Position numbers and translations under genes: made by a program. A stretch of DNA of 64,000 nucleotides from Lachnospiraceae bacterium AB2028. Its GTDB lineage: Bacteria; Bacillota; Clostridia; Lachnospirales; Lachnospiraceae. The notes beneath the pieces were generated by a model. The model did no database searches, was not told where the DNA came from, and saw nothing but the letters and a program-made list of their open reading frames with translations. The stretch covers positions 124,001 to 188,000 of the forward strand of contig JHYJ01000007.1 in assembly GCA_000621425.1 (NCBI GenBank), given 5' to 3'. Shown here in pieces: positions 16,949-25,860 of this stretch (position 1 is the first letter of the stretch; the number at the start of each line of letters is the position of its first letter).

Positions 16949-18355
16949 TTAATAAGCGTTTTTATTTATGAATCCTTTGAACAAAGTAAGGAAAAGGATC
17001 TTGAAATCAAATACCACTGACCAGTTTTCAATATAATACAGGTCACACTCAATACGCTTTCTTATTGACGTATCTCCACGGTAACCGTTTATCTGAGCCC
17101 ATCCAGTCATGCCGGGACGTACCTGGTGCTTTATCATGTACCTTGGAATCTCTTCCTTAAATTTTTCAACAAATTGCGGTCTCTCGGGACGGGGACCTAC
17201 TAAAGACATATTTCCCACAAGAACATTAAAAAGCTGGGGCAGTTCATCAAGGCTTGTGCGCCTCATCAGCTTGCCGATGCCCGTGACTCTGGGGTCACCC
17301 TTCTTAGTCCAGCCCTTGAGTTCTTCCTCGGTTTTCTGCTGACGCATGGACCTGAACTTATACATCTGGAAAGGCTTATTATGAAGGCCCACTCTTTCCT
17401 GCTTGTACAATGCAGGGCCGCCATCCGTAAGCTTTATGATAATGGCAAGTACTATCATGATCGGAGCGAAAAGTATGATAAGGCAAAACGAGCCAACTAT
17501 ATCAGCCATACGCTTGATCACCGCATTGCCGAAATTTGACAGCGGCACATGCCTGATATTTACGACCGTAAGTCCGCCCAGGTCTTCTACATAAGGGCTT
17601 GAAGGAATCACGCTGTTATAATCCGGTATAAACTTCGTATGCACGCCTGACTTTTCGCAGATGTTTACTATTTTTTCCAGTATATCGTAATCCATAAGGG
17701 AAAGGGTCACGCCTATCTCGTCCAGCTTATTTTCGGGAAGGACCACTTCCAGATTGGCAAGACGCCCAAGGACTTTTACACCTTTATACATTGTTCCTGC
17801 AGGAATCCTGTCATCAAGGATGCCACACACAACATAGCCCCACTGGGGGTTTTCCTTTATCCTGTCTATATATTTTTCTGCCGCACGGGAATAGCCTACT
17901 AACAACACATACTTGGTGTTGTATCCATTCTGGCGGATGCTCCTAAGCAGGCTCCTGACCATCCCCCGCTCCAGCATCAGGAAGAAATTTACAAAGCCGA
18001 AGAAATAAAGGATCATCTCACGGGAAATATTGATGATCTTGAAAAGGTAGATCAATGAGAACAGAAATGCAATACCAACAATATTCGACCTGAATATGTT
18101 ATACATTTCCTTTAACGCTGTCGAATAGCGCTTGGAATAGTACATTCCGGAAAAATAATAGATTATGAGAAAGCCGGGAATTATATAAAACAGGAACGAA
18201 AAATAGGTCCCCCGGTCAAGTACCGCTACACCGACCGGATCATCATTGAACCACTTAAACTTACAGTACCAGGCCAGTATATATGCGGCTGCCACCAGCA
18301 GACCATCGAAGATTACATGCAGCTGATTAAATGTCTTCTGATTATCTCCGATCAT
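16949..18355 (-). CDS. Undecaprenyl-phosphate sugar phosphotransferase (WcaJ/exopolysaccharide initiating enzyme)
   Basis: 468 aa. Four or five N-terminal TM helices (to about residue 130), a CoA-binding-like Rossmann region (about 140-260, with VLLVGYSRAAEKYI), another TM near 285, and the catalytic bacterial sugar transferase domain (about 275-468). That domain has KRMADIVGS, the DGGPALYKQERVG tract, KFRSM, the catalytic-type SLDELPQL and GPRPERPQF. It transfers a hexose-1-phosphate from a UDP-sugar to undecaprenyl phosphate to start exopolysaccharide repeat units at the membrane. An adjacent GT2 downstream and two GT2 genes upstream make this the core of an exopolysaccharide gene block; no flippase or polymerase is visible here. 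The ribosome site is weak (GGATAAG). Confidence 0.93.
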   Translation of the reverse strand: MIGDNQKTFNQLHVIFDGLLVAAAYILAWYCKFKWFNDDPVGVAVLDRGTYFSFLFYIIPGFLIIYYFSGMYYSKRYSTALKEMYNIFRSNIVGIAFLFSLIYLFKIINISREMILYFFGFVNFFLMLERGMVRSLLRSIRQNGYNTKYVLLVGYSRAAEKYIDRIKENPQWGYVVCGILDDRIPAGTMYKGVKVLGRLANLEVVLPENKLDEIGVTLSLMDYDILEKIVNICEKSGVHTKFIPDYNSVIPSSPYVEDLGGLTVVNIRHVPLSNFGNAVIKRMADIVGSFCLIILFAPIMIVLAIIIKLTDGGPALYKQERVGLHNKPFQMYKFRSMRQQKTEEELKGWTKKGDPRVTGIGKLMRRTSLDELPQLFNVLVGNMSLVGPRPERPQFVEKFKEEIPRYMIKHQVRPGMTGWAQINGYRGDTSIRKRIECDLYYIENWSVVFDFKILFLTLFKGFINKNAY

Positions 18356-18439
18356 ATTATTTTTTTCTTATCCCCAATCCGCACCGCCGCAGGTAAATAT
18401 GTGTGGCGCCGATTACTTTTCGGTGCATAAAACACCATC

Positions 18440-18472
18440 TTTTATTTTACATTATAATGCACAAAAATAAAA
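18440..18472. promoter_or_regulatory. Inverted repeat around a TATAAT, upstream of the sugar phosphotransferase gene
   Basis: TTTTATTTT (18440-18448) and AAAATAAAA (18464-18472) flank a minus-strand TATAAT (18456-18451). No convincing -35 box is seen. It could be a promoter with an overlapping operator driving the gene at 16949-18355, or a weak terminator of the preceding GT2 gene. Confidence 0.35.
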
Positions 18473-18495
18473 CCATCTTTGACCGGACGCAGCCC

Positions 18496-19476
18496 TTAAA
18501 AGCGCCTTAGGATATTTAACAGAAGCTCTCCTTCAAGAGCCCATATCCTGCCGGCAGGTATCCTCTTGAAATCAACCCTGGCGCTCTTTCCGGCCTGCCT
18601 GCACATCCTGAATCCCTCAAGAAGTCCTCCCAGATAGGTCAATCCCAGGCCCTTTATCGTAAAAAACACCGTTTTTACACCAAAACCCGCTATAAAAAAC
18701 GGAAGGTTCAGCAGTATCTGCCAGTTAGGCATATTTTTATATATCAGATAAATGTTATTTCTGGATGAAAGCGTGACCTTAAACTTATTATGCCTTGAGC
18801 CGGATGTACCGGACCCCGCATGGAGCACAGACGCTCCCGGGAAGTAAACATTTTTCCAGCCATAAAGTCTTGCCCTGTATCCCAAGTCTATGTCTTCAAG
18901 GTATGCGAAATGCCTGTTATCAAAGCCCCCCAGTGCAAGCAGGGCTTCTTTTCTGTATACAGCCGCGCCTCCGCATGCCGCAAATATATATGATGCCTTA
19001 TCATACATGGACGCAGGCTTATCCTTAGCAGGAGAAAAGGCCCATCCCAGGGCGCTGTAATAGTCGCCGGCATCGTCCATGATGTCAGGATTGCTCATGG
19101 AAAGCATCTTGGCCGATATAGAAAAAACATCGCTGTGGCTGCTTATAGCCTTGTACATGCGGCCCACAAAGTTCCTGTCAGCCTTTGTATCGTTATTTAA
19201 AAGAATCACATATTCTGCTGATGACGCCTCTATTCCATCATTTACAGACCGGGCAAAGCCTGAGTTTGTGTCATGGTAAAGATAATGAGTACGGGGAAAA
19301 GAACCGTTATCAGGGTATTTCTTCTCCAGTGCCTGCATGGCTCCGTCATCAGAGCAGTCATCCACTAAGATTATCTCAAAAGAATGGAAGGTCTGGTCCA
19401 TCAGTGAATCCACACAGTCCTCCAGAAACTTTATGCCGTTGTAATTAGGGATTATTACGCTAATCTGTGCCTGCAT
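18496..19476 (-). CDS. GT2-family glycosyltransferase (rhamnosyltransferase-like)
   Basis: 326 aa from ATG 19476, preferred over an in-frame TTG at 19491 because GGGAG lies eight bases upstream and the ATG follows the preceding gene's stop by one base. The protein then starts directly with the GT-A strand ISVIIPNYNG. DDCSDDGA near 40, NNDTKAD near 93 and the LEDIDLGYRARLYGWK motif near 195 define a GT2 rhamnosyltransferase-type enzyme. A hydrophobic stretch near 255-275 suggests membrane association. It is translationally coupled to the upstream GT2 gene and probably acts on the same polysaccharide. Confidence 0.87.
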   Translation of the reverse strand: MQAQISVIIPNYNGIKFLEDCVDSLMDQTFHSFEIILVDDCSDDGAMQALEKKYPDNGSFPRTHYLYHDTNSGFARSVNDGIEASSAEYVILLNNDTKADRNFVGRMYKAISSHSDVFSISAKMLSMSNPDIMDDAGDYYSALGWAFSPAKDKPASMYDKASYIFAACGGAAVYRKEALLALGGFDNRHFAYLEDIDLGYRARLYGWKNVYFPGASVLHAGSGTSGSRHNKFKVTLSSRNNIYLIYKNMPNWQILLNLPFFIAGFGVKTVFFTIKGLGLTYLGGLLEGFRMCRQAGKSARVDFKRIPAGRIWALEGELLLNILRRF

Positions 19477-19477
19477 A

Positions 19478-20800
19478 CTATTTTCTCCCAATCTCAGGAT
19501 CGTATAATAGTATAACGCCCTGGCGCCTCAATCTATTGCAGAATTCCATGCTGAGTTTTACGGCTTTTTCATCATCCAGGGTTACATCGCCGCGCTTTTC
19601 GTACTCTATACCTGTAGCTTTCTTAAAAAGGTCGCGGTATTCTTTCCTTACTTGAATATTCCTAATATCCAACACATCTGCACCCCTTTGCAAAGTCGCA
19701 TTATTTAACACGCCCGCGAATTCTGAATGGAGACCGCTGAAAACCACGGTACCATCCGCGCGCATCAGTCCGCCGACCACTTTATTGTTCCTGATAACAG
19801 GCCCGCCTACAGCAGCTATGTCCTTACGGATTTCAAAAATGTCATTGCCGTAATCAACATGATAGAAACCTACATGCTTTGTATGGCTAACCGTCAGTCC
19901 CGTCGCATCCTCCACAGCCCGCCGGCCGGCTTCATATGCATACATTTTGGATTCAGGATTATCAGCAGTGGATGCCTCATGGCAACGCCAATGATAAAGA
20001 ACATGGGAAATATGCCTGATAAGAGCATTCTGATCCTTTATTGTTTCATTGAAAGCATCATCTTCCTTAGCCCTCTTCACAGTCCTGAGTACCAGATCGA
20101 AATCCTGTGCTCCGTCAAATTCAGCCCTTAGTCCAAGTTCTTTTATGACATCTGCCCGAAACACGGAAAAATGACAAATGTAGTTGTTTGTATGAAGCAG
20201 TTCCTCATCCAGGTCGCACTTTATATTAGGTTCATAATACCGCTCCATGCCGGCATCAGTCTTATCCTCATCACTATAGATCAAATATGGTTTTGCAGGA
20301 GCGCACCTTTCAATCTCCCTTGCCACATGATACAGGGCATCCGGAGTCAGCACATCATCATGGTCCAGCAGCCCTATATAATCACCGCTCGCAATTTCTA
20401 TGCCTGCGTTCGTATTTTCTGATATGCCACCATTCTTTTCCAGCCTGGTATAAACAATATTTTTATACTGTTCGCTGAAGTCTTTTACGACCTTTTCCAC
20501 CACATCGCTTTCGGATGCATCGGCAATGACCAGCTCAACATTCTGATAGGTCTGCTCCATTACCGAAAGGATAGCATCCTGCATATAGACATCCAGTGTC
20601 TCATAAGCAGGAACAACTACTGAAAACTTTATATCATCCTTGAAATTTTTGTTTCTCTGTCTTTCAAGTTCCTCTTCCGATGGGGGCTCGTAACTGTATT
20701 TATATTTCCTTTTTTGCTCAAGACGCTCCCATACAGCGTAAAATGTAGGCTTTACCCCGTTTCTTTTAAGGTATGAAATTGTGCGTCCGATATTTCCCAT
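19478..20800 (-). CDS. GT2-family glycosyltransferase with N-terminal basic extension
   Basis: 440 aa, ATG 20800 with GGAGGA. After a charged N-terminal segment of about 55 residues it has VVVPAYET near 62, ADASESDV near 92, GGISENTNAG near 124 and LLDHDDVL near 143, a standard GT2 catalytic core. HTNNYICHFSVF and the FDGAQDFDL acceptor motif follow near 200-225. The core closely resembles the middle domain of the large glycosyltransferase at the right edge of this window (same GISxNTN, HDD and NNYICHFSVF signatures), so the two are paralogues. It is first of the four-gene exopolysaccharide block below the phosphohexomutase gene. Confidence 0.88.
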   Translation of the reverse strand: MGNIGRTISYLKRNGVKPTFYAVWERLEQKRKYKYSYEPPSEEELERQRNKNFKDDIKFSVVVPAYETLDVYMQDAILSVMEQTYQNVELVIADASESDVVEKVVKDFSEQYKNIVYTRLEKNGGISENTNAGIEIASGDYIGLLDHDDVLTPDALYHVAREIERCAPAKPYLIYSDEDKTDAGMERYYEPNIKCDLDEELLHTNNYICHFSVFRADVIKELGLRAEFDGAQDFDLVLRTVKRAKEDDAFNETIKDQNALIRHISHVLYHWRCHEASTADNPESKMYAYEAGRRAVEDATGLTVSHTKHVGFYHVDYGNDIFEIRKDIAAVGGPVIRNNKVVGGLMRADGTVVFSGLHSEFAGVLNNATLQRGADVLDIRNIQVRKEYRDLFKKATGIEYEKRGDVTLDDEKAVKLSMEFCNRLRRQGVILLYDPEIGRK

Positions 20801-20837
20801 AAAAGTCCTCCGGACCTACATAAACAACAACAGTAAC

Positions 20838-20862
20838 GGAGCCGGATCACAGATCCGGCTCC
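20838..20862 (-). terminator. Stem-loop terminator after the phosphohexomutase gene
   Basis: Perfect 11-bp stem GGAGCCGGATC / GATCCGGCTCC with loop ACA. On the minus strand it is followed by GTTACTGTTGTTGTTT, a broken T-rich tail, so termination is probably partial. A second small stem (CGGTGCC/GGCACCG, 20909-20924) lies nearer the stop codon. Confidence 0.65.
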
Positions 20863-20944
20863 CATAAGTCCCTCATCATTACAGGCTTGAAATTATCCTG
20901 TATCCGGGCGGTGCCGTGGCACCGGTGATTTAATTTGATAAGTT

Positions 20945-22675
20945 TCAGATCTTTGACTTTACAGCATCGGTAAGCGCATCAAGCTTAGCCTGTGCATCAT
21001 CAAGGGAATCGCCCTTGATACCCATGTAGAACTTGATCTTAGGCTCTGTTCCTGAAGGCCTTGCGCAGCACCATGAATCATTTTCAAGTTCGAAGTAAAG
21101 CACGTTTGATACAGGAAGTCCGGTACTGCCTTCTGCTCCGCTCTCGAAATCAATGGTCTTTTCCTTCTTGTAATCATAGAACTTCTTAACCTTGAGATCA
21201 CCGAACTCCTTGGGAGGATCGTTACGGAGTTTCTCCATCATGTTAGCTATCTCTTCAAGGCCTTCCTTGCCCTTCTTGGTGATAGCATACTGAGTCTCTT
21301 TGTAATAACCGTACTTCTCATATATTTCGATCATCATATCCCAAAGAGTGATGCCTAACTTCTTACAGTAAGATGCAACTTCAGCCAGCATCATAACTGC
21401 AACTACGGCATCCTTATCCCTTGCATGTGTTCCTGCAAGGCATCCGTAAGACTCCTCAAGACCAAATACATAATTATTGCAACCTGTCTCCTCGAAAATC
21501 TTGATCTGTTCACCGATGAACTTGAATCCGGTAAGTACATCTATCTCCTTTACACCATAAGCCTTTGTGATAGGATGTGCAAGGTTGGTAGTAACGATAG
21601 TAGTTACCAGCGCAGGATTCTCAGGCATGGTACCTGTAGCTGTACGCTCCCTAAGGATGTACTCAGCGATCAGCATACCTGACATATTTCCTGTGAACGG
21701 CACATACTCGCCGGTCTTTGTATCCTTAGCATAGATGCCCAGTCTGTCAGCATCCGGATCAGTAGCCATTACAATATCAGCATCCTTTTCCTTTGCAAGC
21801 TTGAGCGCAAGCTCAAATGCCTTGGGATCTTCAGGATTAGGATATTCAAGTGTGGTAAAGTTGGGATCGGGCTTTTCCTGCTCGGGAACGATATAAACAT
21901 TCTTGAATCCCAACTCATCAAGTATACGCCTTACGGGCACATTACCTGTACCGCAGAAAGGTGTGTAAACGATCTTTATATCATCAGCAACAGACTTGAT
22001 CACATCAGGATGAATTATCTGTTTCTTAAGCTCTGCCATATAGCTGTCATCGATTTCCTTACCGATAACATTGTAAAGCCCGGCTTCTTCTGCAGCCTTC
22101 CTGTCCATAGTCTTCACATCATTGTAATCTGTGATGGCATTGACCTCACCGATAATGCCTGTGTCGTGGGGCGGTGTGACCTGCGCGCCGTCCTCCCAGT
22201 AAGCCTTGTATCCGTTGTACTCAGGTGGATTGTGTGATGCCGTAACCATTACGCCGGCAATACATCCCAGTGTACGGAGTGCATATGAAAGCTCCGGAGT
22301 AGGGCGGAGCGAATCAAAAACATAAGCCTTGATGCCGTTTGCGCAAAGGCAAAGTGCTGTCTCTTCAGCAAACTCAGGGCTCATGCGGCGGTTATCATAA
22401 GAGATAGCCACGCCCTTTTTCTTACCTTCATCACCTGCATTCTTTATGATATAGTTTGCAAGACCCTGGGTGGCCTTTCTTACGGTATATATATTCATGC
22501 GGTTAGAGCCGGCACCGATAACGCCACGAAGTCCGCCGGTACCAAACTCAAGATCCTTATAAAAACGGTCCTCTACTTCCTTCTCGTCATTACGAATAGC
22601 AAGCAGCTCGTCCTTAGTCTTCTGATCGAAATAATCACTGCTGATCCAAAGGTCAAATGCTTCACGATAACTCAT
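20945..22675 (-). CDS. Phosphoglucomutase/phosphomannomutase (alpha-D-phosphohexomutase)
   Basis: 576 aa, the length of the large PGM2-like bacterial class, with AGAGGAG before the ATG. It interconverts hexose-1- and hexose-6-phosphates. Phosphoserine loop TASHNP with Ser147, Mg-binding DPDADR at 306-311, substrate loop GLEESYG near 398, and C-terminal phosphate-binding RPSGTEPK. It supplies glucose-1-phosphate for the nucleotide sugars used by the exopolysaccharide enzymes encoded just downstream, and also serves central metabolism. An extended -10 promoter lies 50 bp upstream. I leave the symbol open because pgm, pgcA and glmM names are used inconsistently. Confidence 0.95.
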   Translation of the reverse strand: MSYREAFDLWISSDYFDQKTKDELLAIRNDEKEVEDRFYKDLEFGTGGLRGVIGAGSNRMNIYTVRKATQGLANYIIKNAGDEGKKKGVAISYDNRRMSPEFAEETALCLCANGIKAYVFDSLRPTPELSYALRTLGCIAGVMVTASHNPPEYNGYKAYWEDGAQVTPPHDTGIIGEVNAITDYNDVKTMDRKAAEEAGLYNVIGKEIDDSYMAELKKQIIHPDVIKSVADDIKIVYTPFCGTGNVPVRRILDELGFKNVYIVPEQEKPDPNFTTLEYPNPEDPKAFELALKLAKEKDADIVMATDPDADRLGIYAKDTKTGEYVPFTGNMSGMLIAEYILRERTATGTMPENPALVTTIVTTNLAHPITKAYGVKEIDVLTGFKFIGEQIKIFEETGCNNYVFGLEESYGCLAGTHARDKDAVVAVMMLAEVASYCKKLGITLWDMMIEIYEKYGYYKETQYAITKKGKEGLEEIANMMEKLRNDPPKEFGDLKVKKFYDYKKEKTIDFESGAEGSTGLPVSNVLYFELENDSWCCARPSGTEPKIKFYMGIKGDSLDDAQAKLDALTDAVKSKI

Positions 22676-22722
22676 AGGTTAAACTCCTCTCTTTTCGTCT
22701 GCATAAAACAGCCACAGCAGAC

Positions 22723-22731
22723 ATTATACCA
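22723..22731 (-). promoter_or_regulatory. Extended -10 promoter for the phosphohexomutase gene
   Basis: Minus strand TGGTATAAT (22731-22723), i.e. TG-n-TATAAT, about 48 bases before the start codon. No good -35 at 16-18 bases, as expected for extended -10 promoters. Confidence 0.5.
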
Positions 22732-22886
22732 TAATCTTACGATAATCTCTATTGTAACCGCTAAATCCACCATTTTGAGCGCCTTATTCTACTTTTCCAT
22801 TTCTATAAACCTTATCAGCTCATCCAAAGCCACGCTGATGTGCTTATCCTTATGTACAAATAACCGTGAATATATAGGAAAAGTAT

Positions 22887-23876
22887 TCAGCTATACATCT
22901 TCCTTGCGGTATCCAGTTCCTTCCTGAACGCCGTAACAACTGCCTTGGGGCCAAGGATCTTCACATTGGGGCCCAGGGCAAATATCCATCCAAGGAACTG
23001 GTCGCTCATGCAAACATCAACATTTATTTCTGACCAGCCTTTCTTTTTTGACGGATGGATCATTATGTCCCTTCCGAAGCGGTCGATAAAAACTCCTGCC
23101 ATATCATTTTGAAAAGAGATCCTTACATTTACTGTTTCCCCGCTAAACATCCCGAAATTCATCTTGGAATATTTTGCCAGATTGAACTCCTTAAACTTTG
23201 TCCGGCCTACCCGCTTCTCATCAAGGACTCGGACATTCTTGATCTTATCAACACGGAAATGCTTTATACCGTCCGTCTCTTCATCATATGCGATCAGATA
23301 ATAATTCTCATCATCCCAGGTCAGCGCCCAGGGACTTAACACATATGGCTCTTCATGACGCTTTACCAATTCCTTGTCTGCAGTCCACTTCATATACTCG
23401 AAACTTATTTGACGGTTTTCAGCAATGGCACGGTGCACATCATCCACAGAATAATAGATGCTCTCGTTCATGGTCTTGACTCTGCCCTGCACAGTCACCT
23501 GACGCTTAAGCTGTGTCGCCTCATACTCGCTTACCATACCCGTGAGCTTCTTTATCAGCTCATTCGATTTCTTCTCCGTAATGAACTTTGATGACTGTAT
23601 GGCATCCACCAAGAGTTTCAGTTCAGCCAGTTCAAACTGCTTGGCGCCTACATGGTAATAGTAGTTCTTGCCTATCTTCTCGCCTACCACCTCAAGTCCC
23701 AATGTTTCAAGCGCATCAAGATCGTCATATAAGCTCTTTCTGTCTGCCGTAACACCATAGCGCTCAAGCTCCTTTTGTATTTCAAGCATAGTGATCATAT
23801 GCTCATCATCAGTTTTCTCCAGCATGATCCTGCTCAGGTAATACAGCTTTAATTTCTGTTTTGTTCCCTTTGGCAT
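22887..23876 (-). CDS. WYL-domain transcriptional regulator with N-terminal HTH
   Basis: 329 aa, ATG 23876 after AAGGGGG. An N-terminal winged-helix region (about 1-85, DeoR-like: ITMLEIQKELERYG, then DRKSLYDDLDAL) is followed by a WYL domain (about 130-215, QISFEYMKW and YLIAYDEETDGIKHFRVDKI) and a WCX-type C-terminal extension (about 230-325). WYL domains sense small ligands, including nucleic-acid-like molecules, and regulate defence, DNA-damage and metabolic genes in other bacteria. Its promoter -10 sits inside a perfect palindrome (23898-23938), which suggests autoregulation. Immediately upstream lies the Sel1/J-domain/HIRAN operon, a plausible but unproven target. Confidence 0.9.
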   Translation of the reverse strand: MPKGTKQKLKLYYLSRIMLEKTDDEHMITMLEIQKELERYGVTADRKSLYDDLDALETLGLEVVGEKIGKNYYYHVGAKQFELAELKLLVDAIQSSKFITEKKSNELIKKLTGMVSEYEATQLKRQVTVQGRVKTMNESIYYSVDDVHRAIAENRQISFEYMKWTADKELVKRHEEPYVLSPWALTWDDENYYLIAYDEETDGIKHFRVDKIKNVRVLDEKRVGRTKFKEFNLAKYSKMNFGMFSGETVNVRISFQNDMAGVFIDRFGRDIMIHPSKKKGWSEINVDVCMSDQFLGWIFALGPNVKILGPKAVVTAFRKELDTARKMYS

Positions 23877-23897
23877 GACAACACCCCCTTAGAAAAG

Positions 23898-23938
23898 AAA
23901 AATCGGAATATGCCTTATTATAACATACTCCGATTTTT
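23898..23938. promoter_or_regulatory. 10-bp-arm palindrome enclosing an extended -10: operator and/or bidirectional terminator
   Basis: AAAAATCGGA (23898-23907) and TCCGATTTTT (23929-23938) form perfect arms, extended by ATATG/CATAC-like pairs. Between them the minus strand reads TGTTATAAT (23925-23917), an extended -10 for the WYL gene. The A/T runs on both sides also fit a bidirectional terminator closing the upstream operon, whose last stop is 27 bp away. Confidence 0.7.
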
Positions 23939-23964
23939 CAAGAGAAAATTATGACACACACATT

Positions 23965-24612
23965 TTACATCACGCCAAGTTCCTCAAGTCGATGAAAGGC
24001 ATTTATTGCATTAGCATCATCCATATAATATTCTGTTTCAGACACTTGTCCCAACTTAAATGCTTTTTTATAGCTGGATATAGCCTTCCCTATGTCAGGA
24101 TCCACTCCCAGCCCTTCCTCATAGAGCCTACCCAGATAATACCAGCCTTGCGGATTTTTTCCGTCTGTTTTCTTAAGGTATTCAAAAGCCTTCTCATATT
24201 CAGCAATTTTAAAATATAAGGCTCCCAGACAATCGTATGCAAAGCTTTCACCGCGTTCAGCTGCTATTCTGTAAAAACGGACCGCATTTTGAAAAACCTC
24301 ATTACGTGAAACGTTTACTTCCGGGCATTCATTCTTCTCTTCAAGAGCTTTTAGCTCCCAGTAATTTGCCGCTATAATTAAAACAAATCTTGGAATATCT
24401 GCACCTTTATCATAAGCCATGCCAAAATAGTGTCCTGCCTTAGCATAATCACAACGGACATATTCCCCATCCATATACATATCCCCCAGCTCATACATCG
24501 CATAGCCGTCATCTTCCGTCAGGGCAGCTTCCAAAAAGTATTTATATGCCTCCGCAGACCTTCCATTGCTTCTGTATTTTTTTGCTTTTTTATACAGCTT
24601 ACTTTTATTCAT
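23965..24612 (-). CDS. Sel1/TPR-like repeat protein
   Basis: 215 aa, ATG 24612 after GGTGAG. Built of helical repeats: AEAYKYFLEAAL, YAMYELGDMYMDGEYVRCDYAKAGHYF near 38-64 and GWYYLGRLYEEGLGVDPDIGKAISSYKKAF near 155-185, written with breaks as YYLGRLYEEGLGVDPD then IGKAISSYKKAF. These are typical Sel1 repeats (protein-protein interaction scaffolds). There is no signal peptide or TM segment, so it is cytosolic. It is the last gene of a four-gene operon, 19 bp after the HIRAN gene. Function unknown; an adaptor or scaffold role is inferred. Confidence 0.8.
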   Translation of the reverse strand: MNKSKLYKKAKKYRSNGRSAEAYKYFLEAALTEDDGYAMYELGDMYMDGEYVRCDYAKAGHYFGMAYDKGADIPRFVLIIAANYWELKALEEKNECPEVNVSRNEVFQNAVRFYRIAAERGESFAYDCLGALYFKIAEYEKAFEYLKKTDGKNPQGWYYLGRLYEEGLGVDPDIGKAISSYKKAFKLGQVSETEYYMDDANAINAFHRLEELGVM

Positions 24613-24631
24613 TATCTCACCATTAAGATTT

Positions 24632-25027
24632 TCAAAAATCCACCAGATATATGCTAATGCTTATCTGCTTAAATACTCCCTTAGGTTCATAATAATTTAC
24701 TTTAGCCGTCAGATATTTGCCGGCATCCATCAGCCTTGTAAAAACGACATTATCCTTTTCGGGGATATATCCAAGTTTCCTCTTCTTTCCATCAAGTACG
24801 AGAATAGCATTTTCATCAAAACGGTTTTCAGGCTCCCTTTGAAGTACGAGAACATCCCCTTCCCTGACCTCATCAAAGACCGACTCATCCTTTATATGGG
24901 ATGTACCCGCCACATAGGAATCAAAAAGCAGTATTTCGTGTGTAAGCGGTTTTATCAATTCCCCCAGCGGATTGTCCGTCACCAGGGATATCATATTTTC
25001 TTTTCCAACTGTCAGTTCATTTTCCAT
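24632..25027 (-). CDS. Stand-alone HIRAN-domain protein
   Basis: 131 aa. Almost the whole protein is one HIRAN domain: VAGTSHIKDE near 39, the REPENRFDENAILVLDG core near 62-78 and KLGYIPEKDN near 84-93, matching the classical 'NxxDxxAVxVxxxGxxLGYIP' pattern. HIRAN domains bind DNA ends, notably the 3'-OH of single-stranded DNA, in SWI/SNF-type HLTF proteins, and occur alone in many bacteria. The ATG overlaps the end of the J-domain gene by 16 bp, so the two are translationally coupled. Part of the Sel1-J-HIRAN-Sel1 operon; cellular role unknown. Confidence 0.88.
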   Translation of the reverse strand: MENELTVGKENMISLVTDNPLGELIKPLTHEILLFDSYVAGTSHIKDESVFDEVREGDVLVLQREPENRFDENAILVLDGKKRKLGYIPEKDNVVFTRLMDAGKYLTAKVNYYEPKGVFKQISISIYLVDF

Positions 25028-25860
25028 ACAACCTTAACGCCTCCCTCGCGAAGCATTTCATCAAGTGCATTGGTTAACAGAACCAGATACTGTTCATAAT
25101 CCGCATGTTCAGTTTTAAGCTGCTCAATATATTCCTTCTTCTTCTTCTCGTCATTAAGAAGCTCACCGTATATATAGGGCTCCGTGTTCAGTATCTCGTT
25201 GATCTGCTGTTCCACGCGTTCTATGCGCTCCTCGATGTTACTGAAGTCCGGCTCAAACTCATCCATCCCCATGTCTTCCAGTGCCTTGTATACTAAGGCC
25301 TCAAGGTCGTTCAATTCATCTATATCGCTGTGGTGATAAGCATCAACGATCCTGTCCCAGAGAGTCTTTAAATTTTCATCTTCCACTGTCAGCTTATTTA
25401 TATCCGGATGGATCAGCTTTGCCAGCCTTCTATAAATTTTCTTGGCACGGTTATATCTGTATTGGCCGACATTTCCGGCTTCCTTTGCGTCCTTGGTTTC
25501 TGCAATTAATTCCTTAAGCTGCAAATAGTACAGTTTCATTTCCTCATCGATTTCGACATTCATCCTTTCAGCATCTATCGGAAGTCCCCTGTTCATTCTC
25601 CTTCGGCAGTAGCTGATGGTCTTTTTCTTTTTTATACACTCGACCTTCAGCTTAAAATTCTCCGTAAGCATGTCGCCGAATTCCGCTTTATAAGCCGTTG
25701 CATATGATCCGGCCTCCCGGCAAAGCTGGTCGCGTCTAAGCAGCAGTTCCTCATATTCTTCGTATCTGGCCTTGTCGCTTTCAAAAACCTCCATTAAGCG
25801 ATTGCTCTCACACTTGCTTACCGGATCCTCGAATCCTCTTGTAAACTCATTCTCTCTCAT
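25012..25860 (-). CDS. J-domain-like coiled-coil protein
   Basis: 282 aa from ATG 25860 (GGAGGTGG upstream; a GTG one codon earlier is less likely). The ATG overlaps the previous gene's TGA as TGATG. Long charged helices occupy about 20-130, then a J-domain-like segment around YRRLAKLIHPDINK with the HPD tripeptide at 151-153, then another coiled-coil stretch (about 210-270). There is no Gly/Phe or zinc region, so it is a class III type J protein. It would recruit and stimulate an Hsp70, but no dnaK lies nearby, so a housekeeping DnaK partner is inferred. It is part of the four-gene operon with Sel1 and HIRAN proteins. Confidence 0.75.
   Translation of the reverse strand: MRENEFTRGFEDPVSKCESNRLMEVFESDKARYEEYEELLLRRDQLCREAGSYATAYKAEFGDMLTENFKLKVECIKKKKTISYCRRRMNRGLPIDAERMNVEIDEEMKLYYLQLKELIAETKDAKEAGNVGQYRYNRAKKIYRRLAKLIHPDINKLTVEDENLKTLWDRIVDAYHHSDIDELNDLEALVYKALEDMGMDEFEPDFSNIEERIERVEQQINEILNTEPYIYGELLNDEKKKKEYIEQLKTEHADYEQYLVLLTNALDEMLREGGVKVVWKMN

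Noticed and set aside
24566-25099. Plus-strand frame of about 177 codons across the HIRAN gene
   Set aside because: Antisense to the HIRAN gene and parts of both neighbours, no ribosome site, composition typical of a complement of coding DNA.
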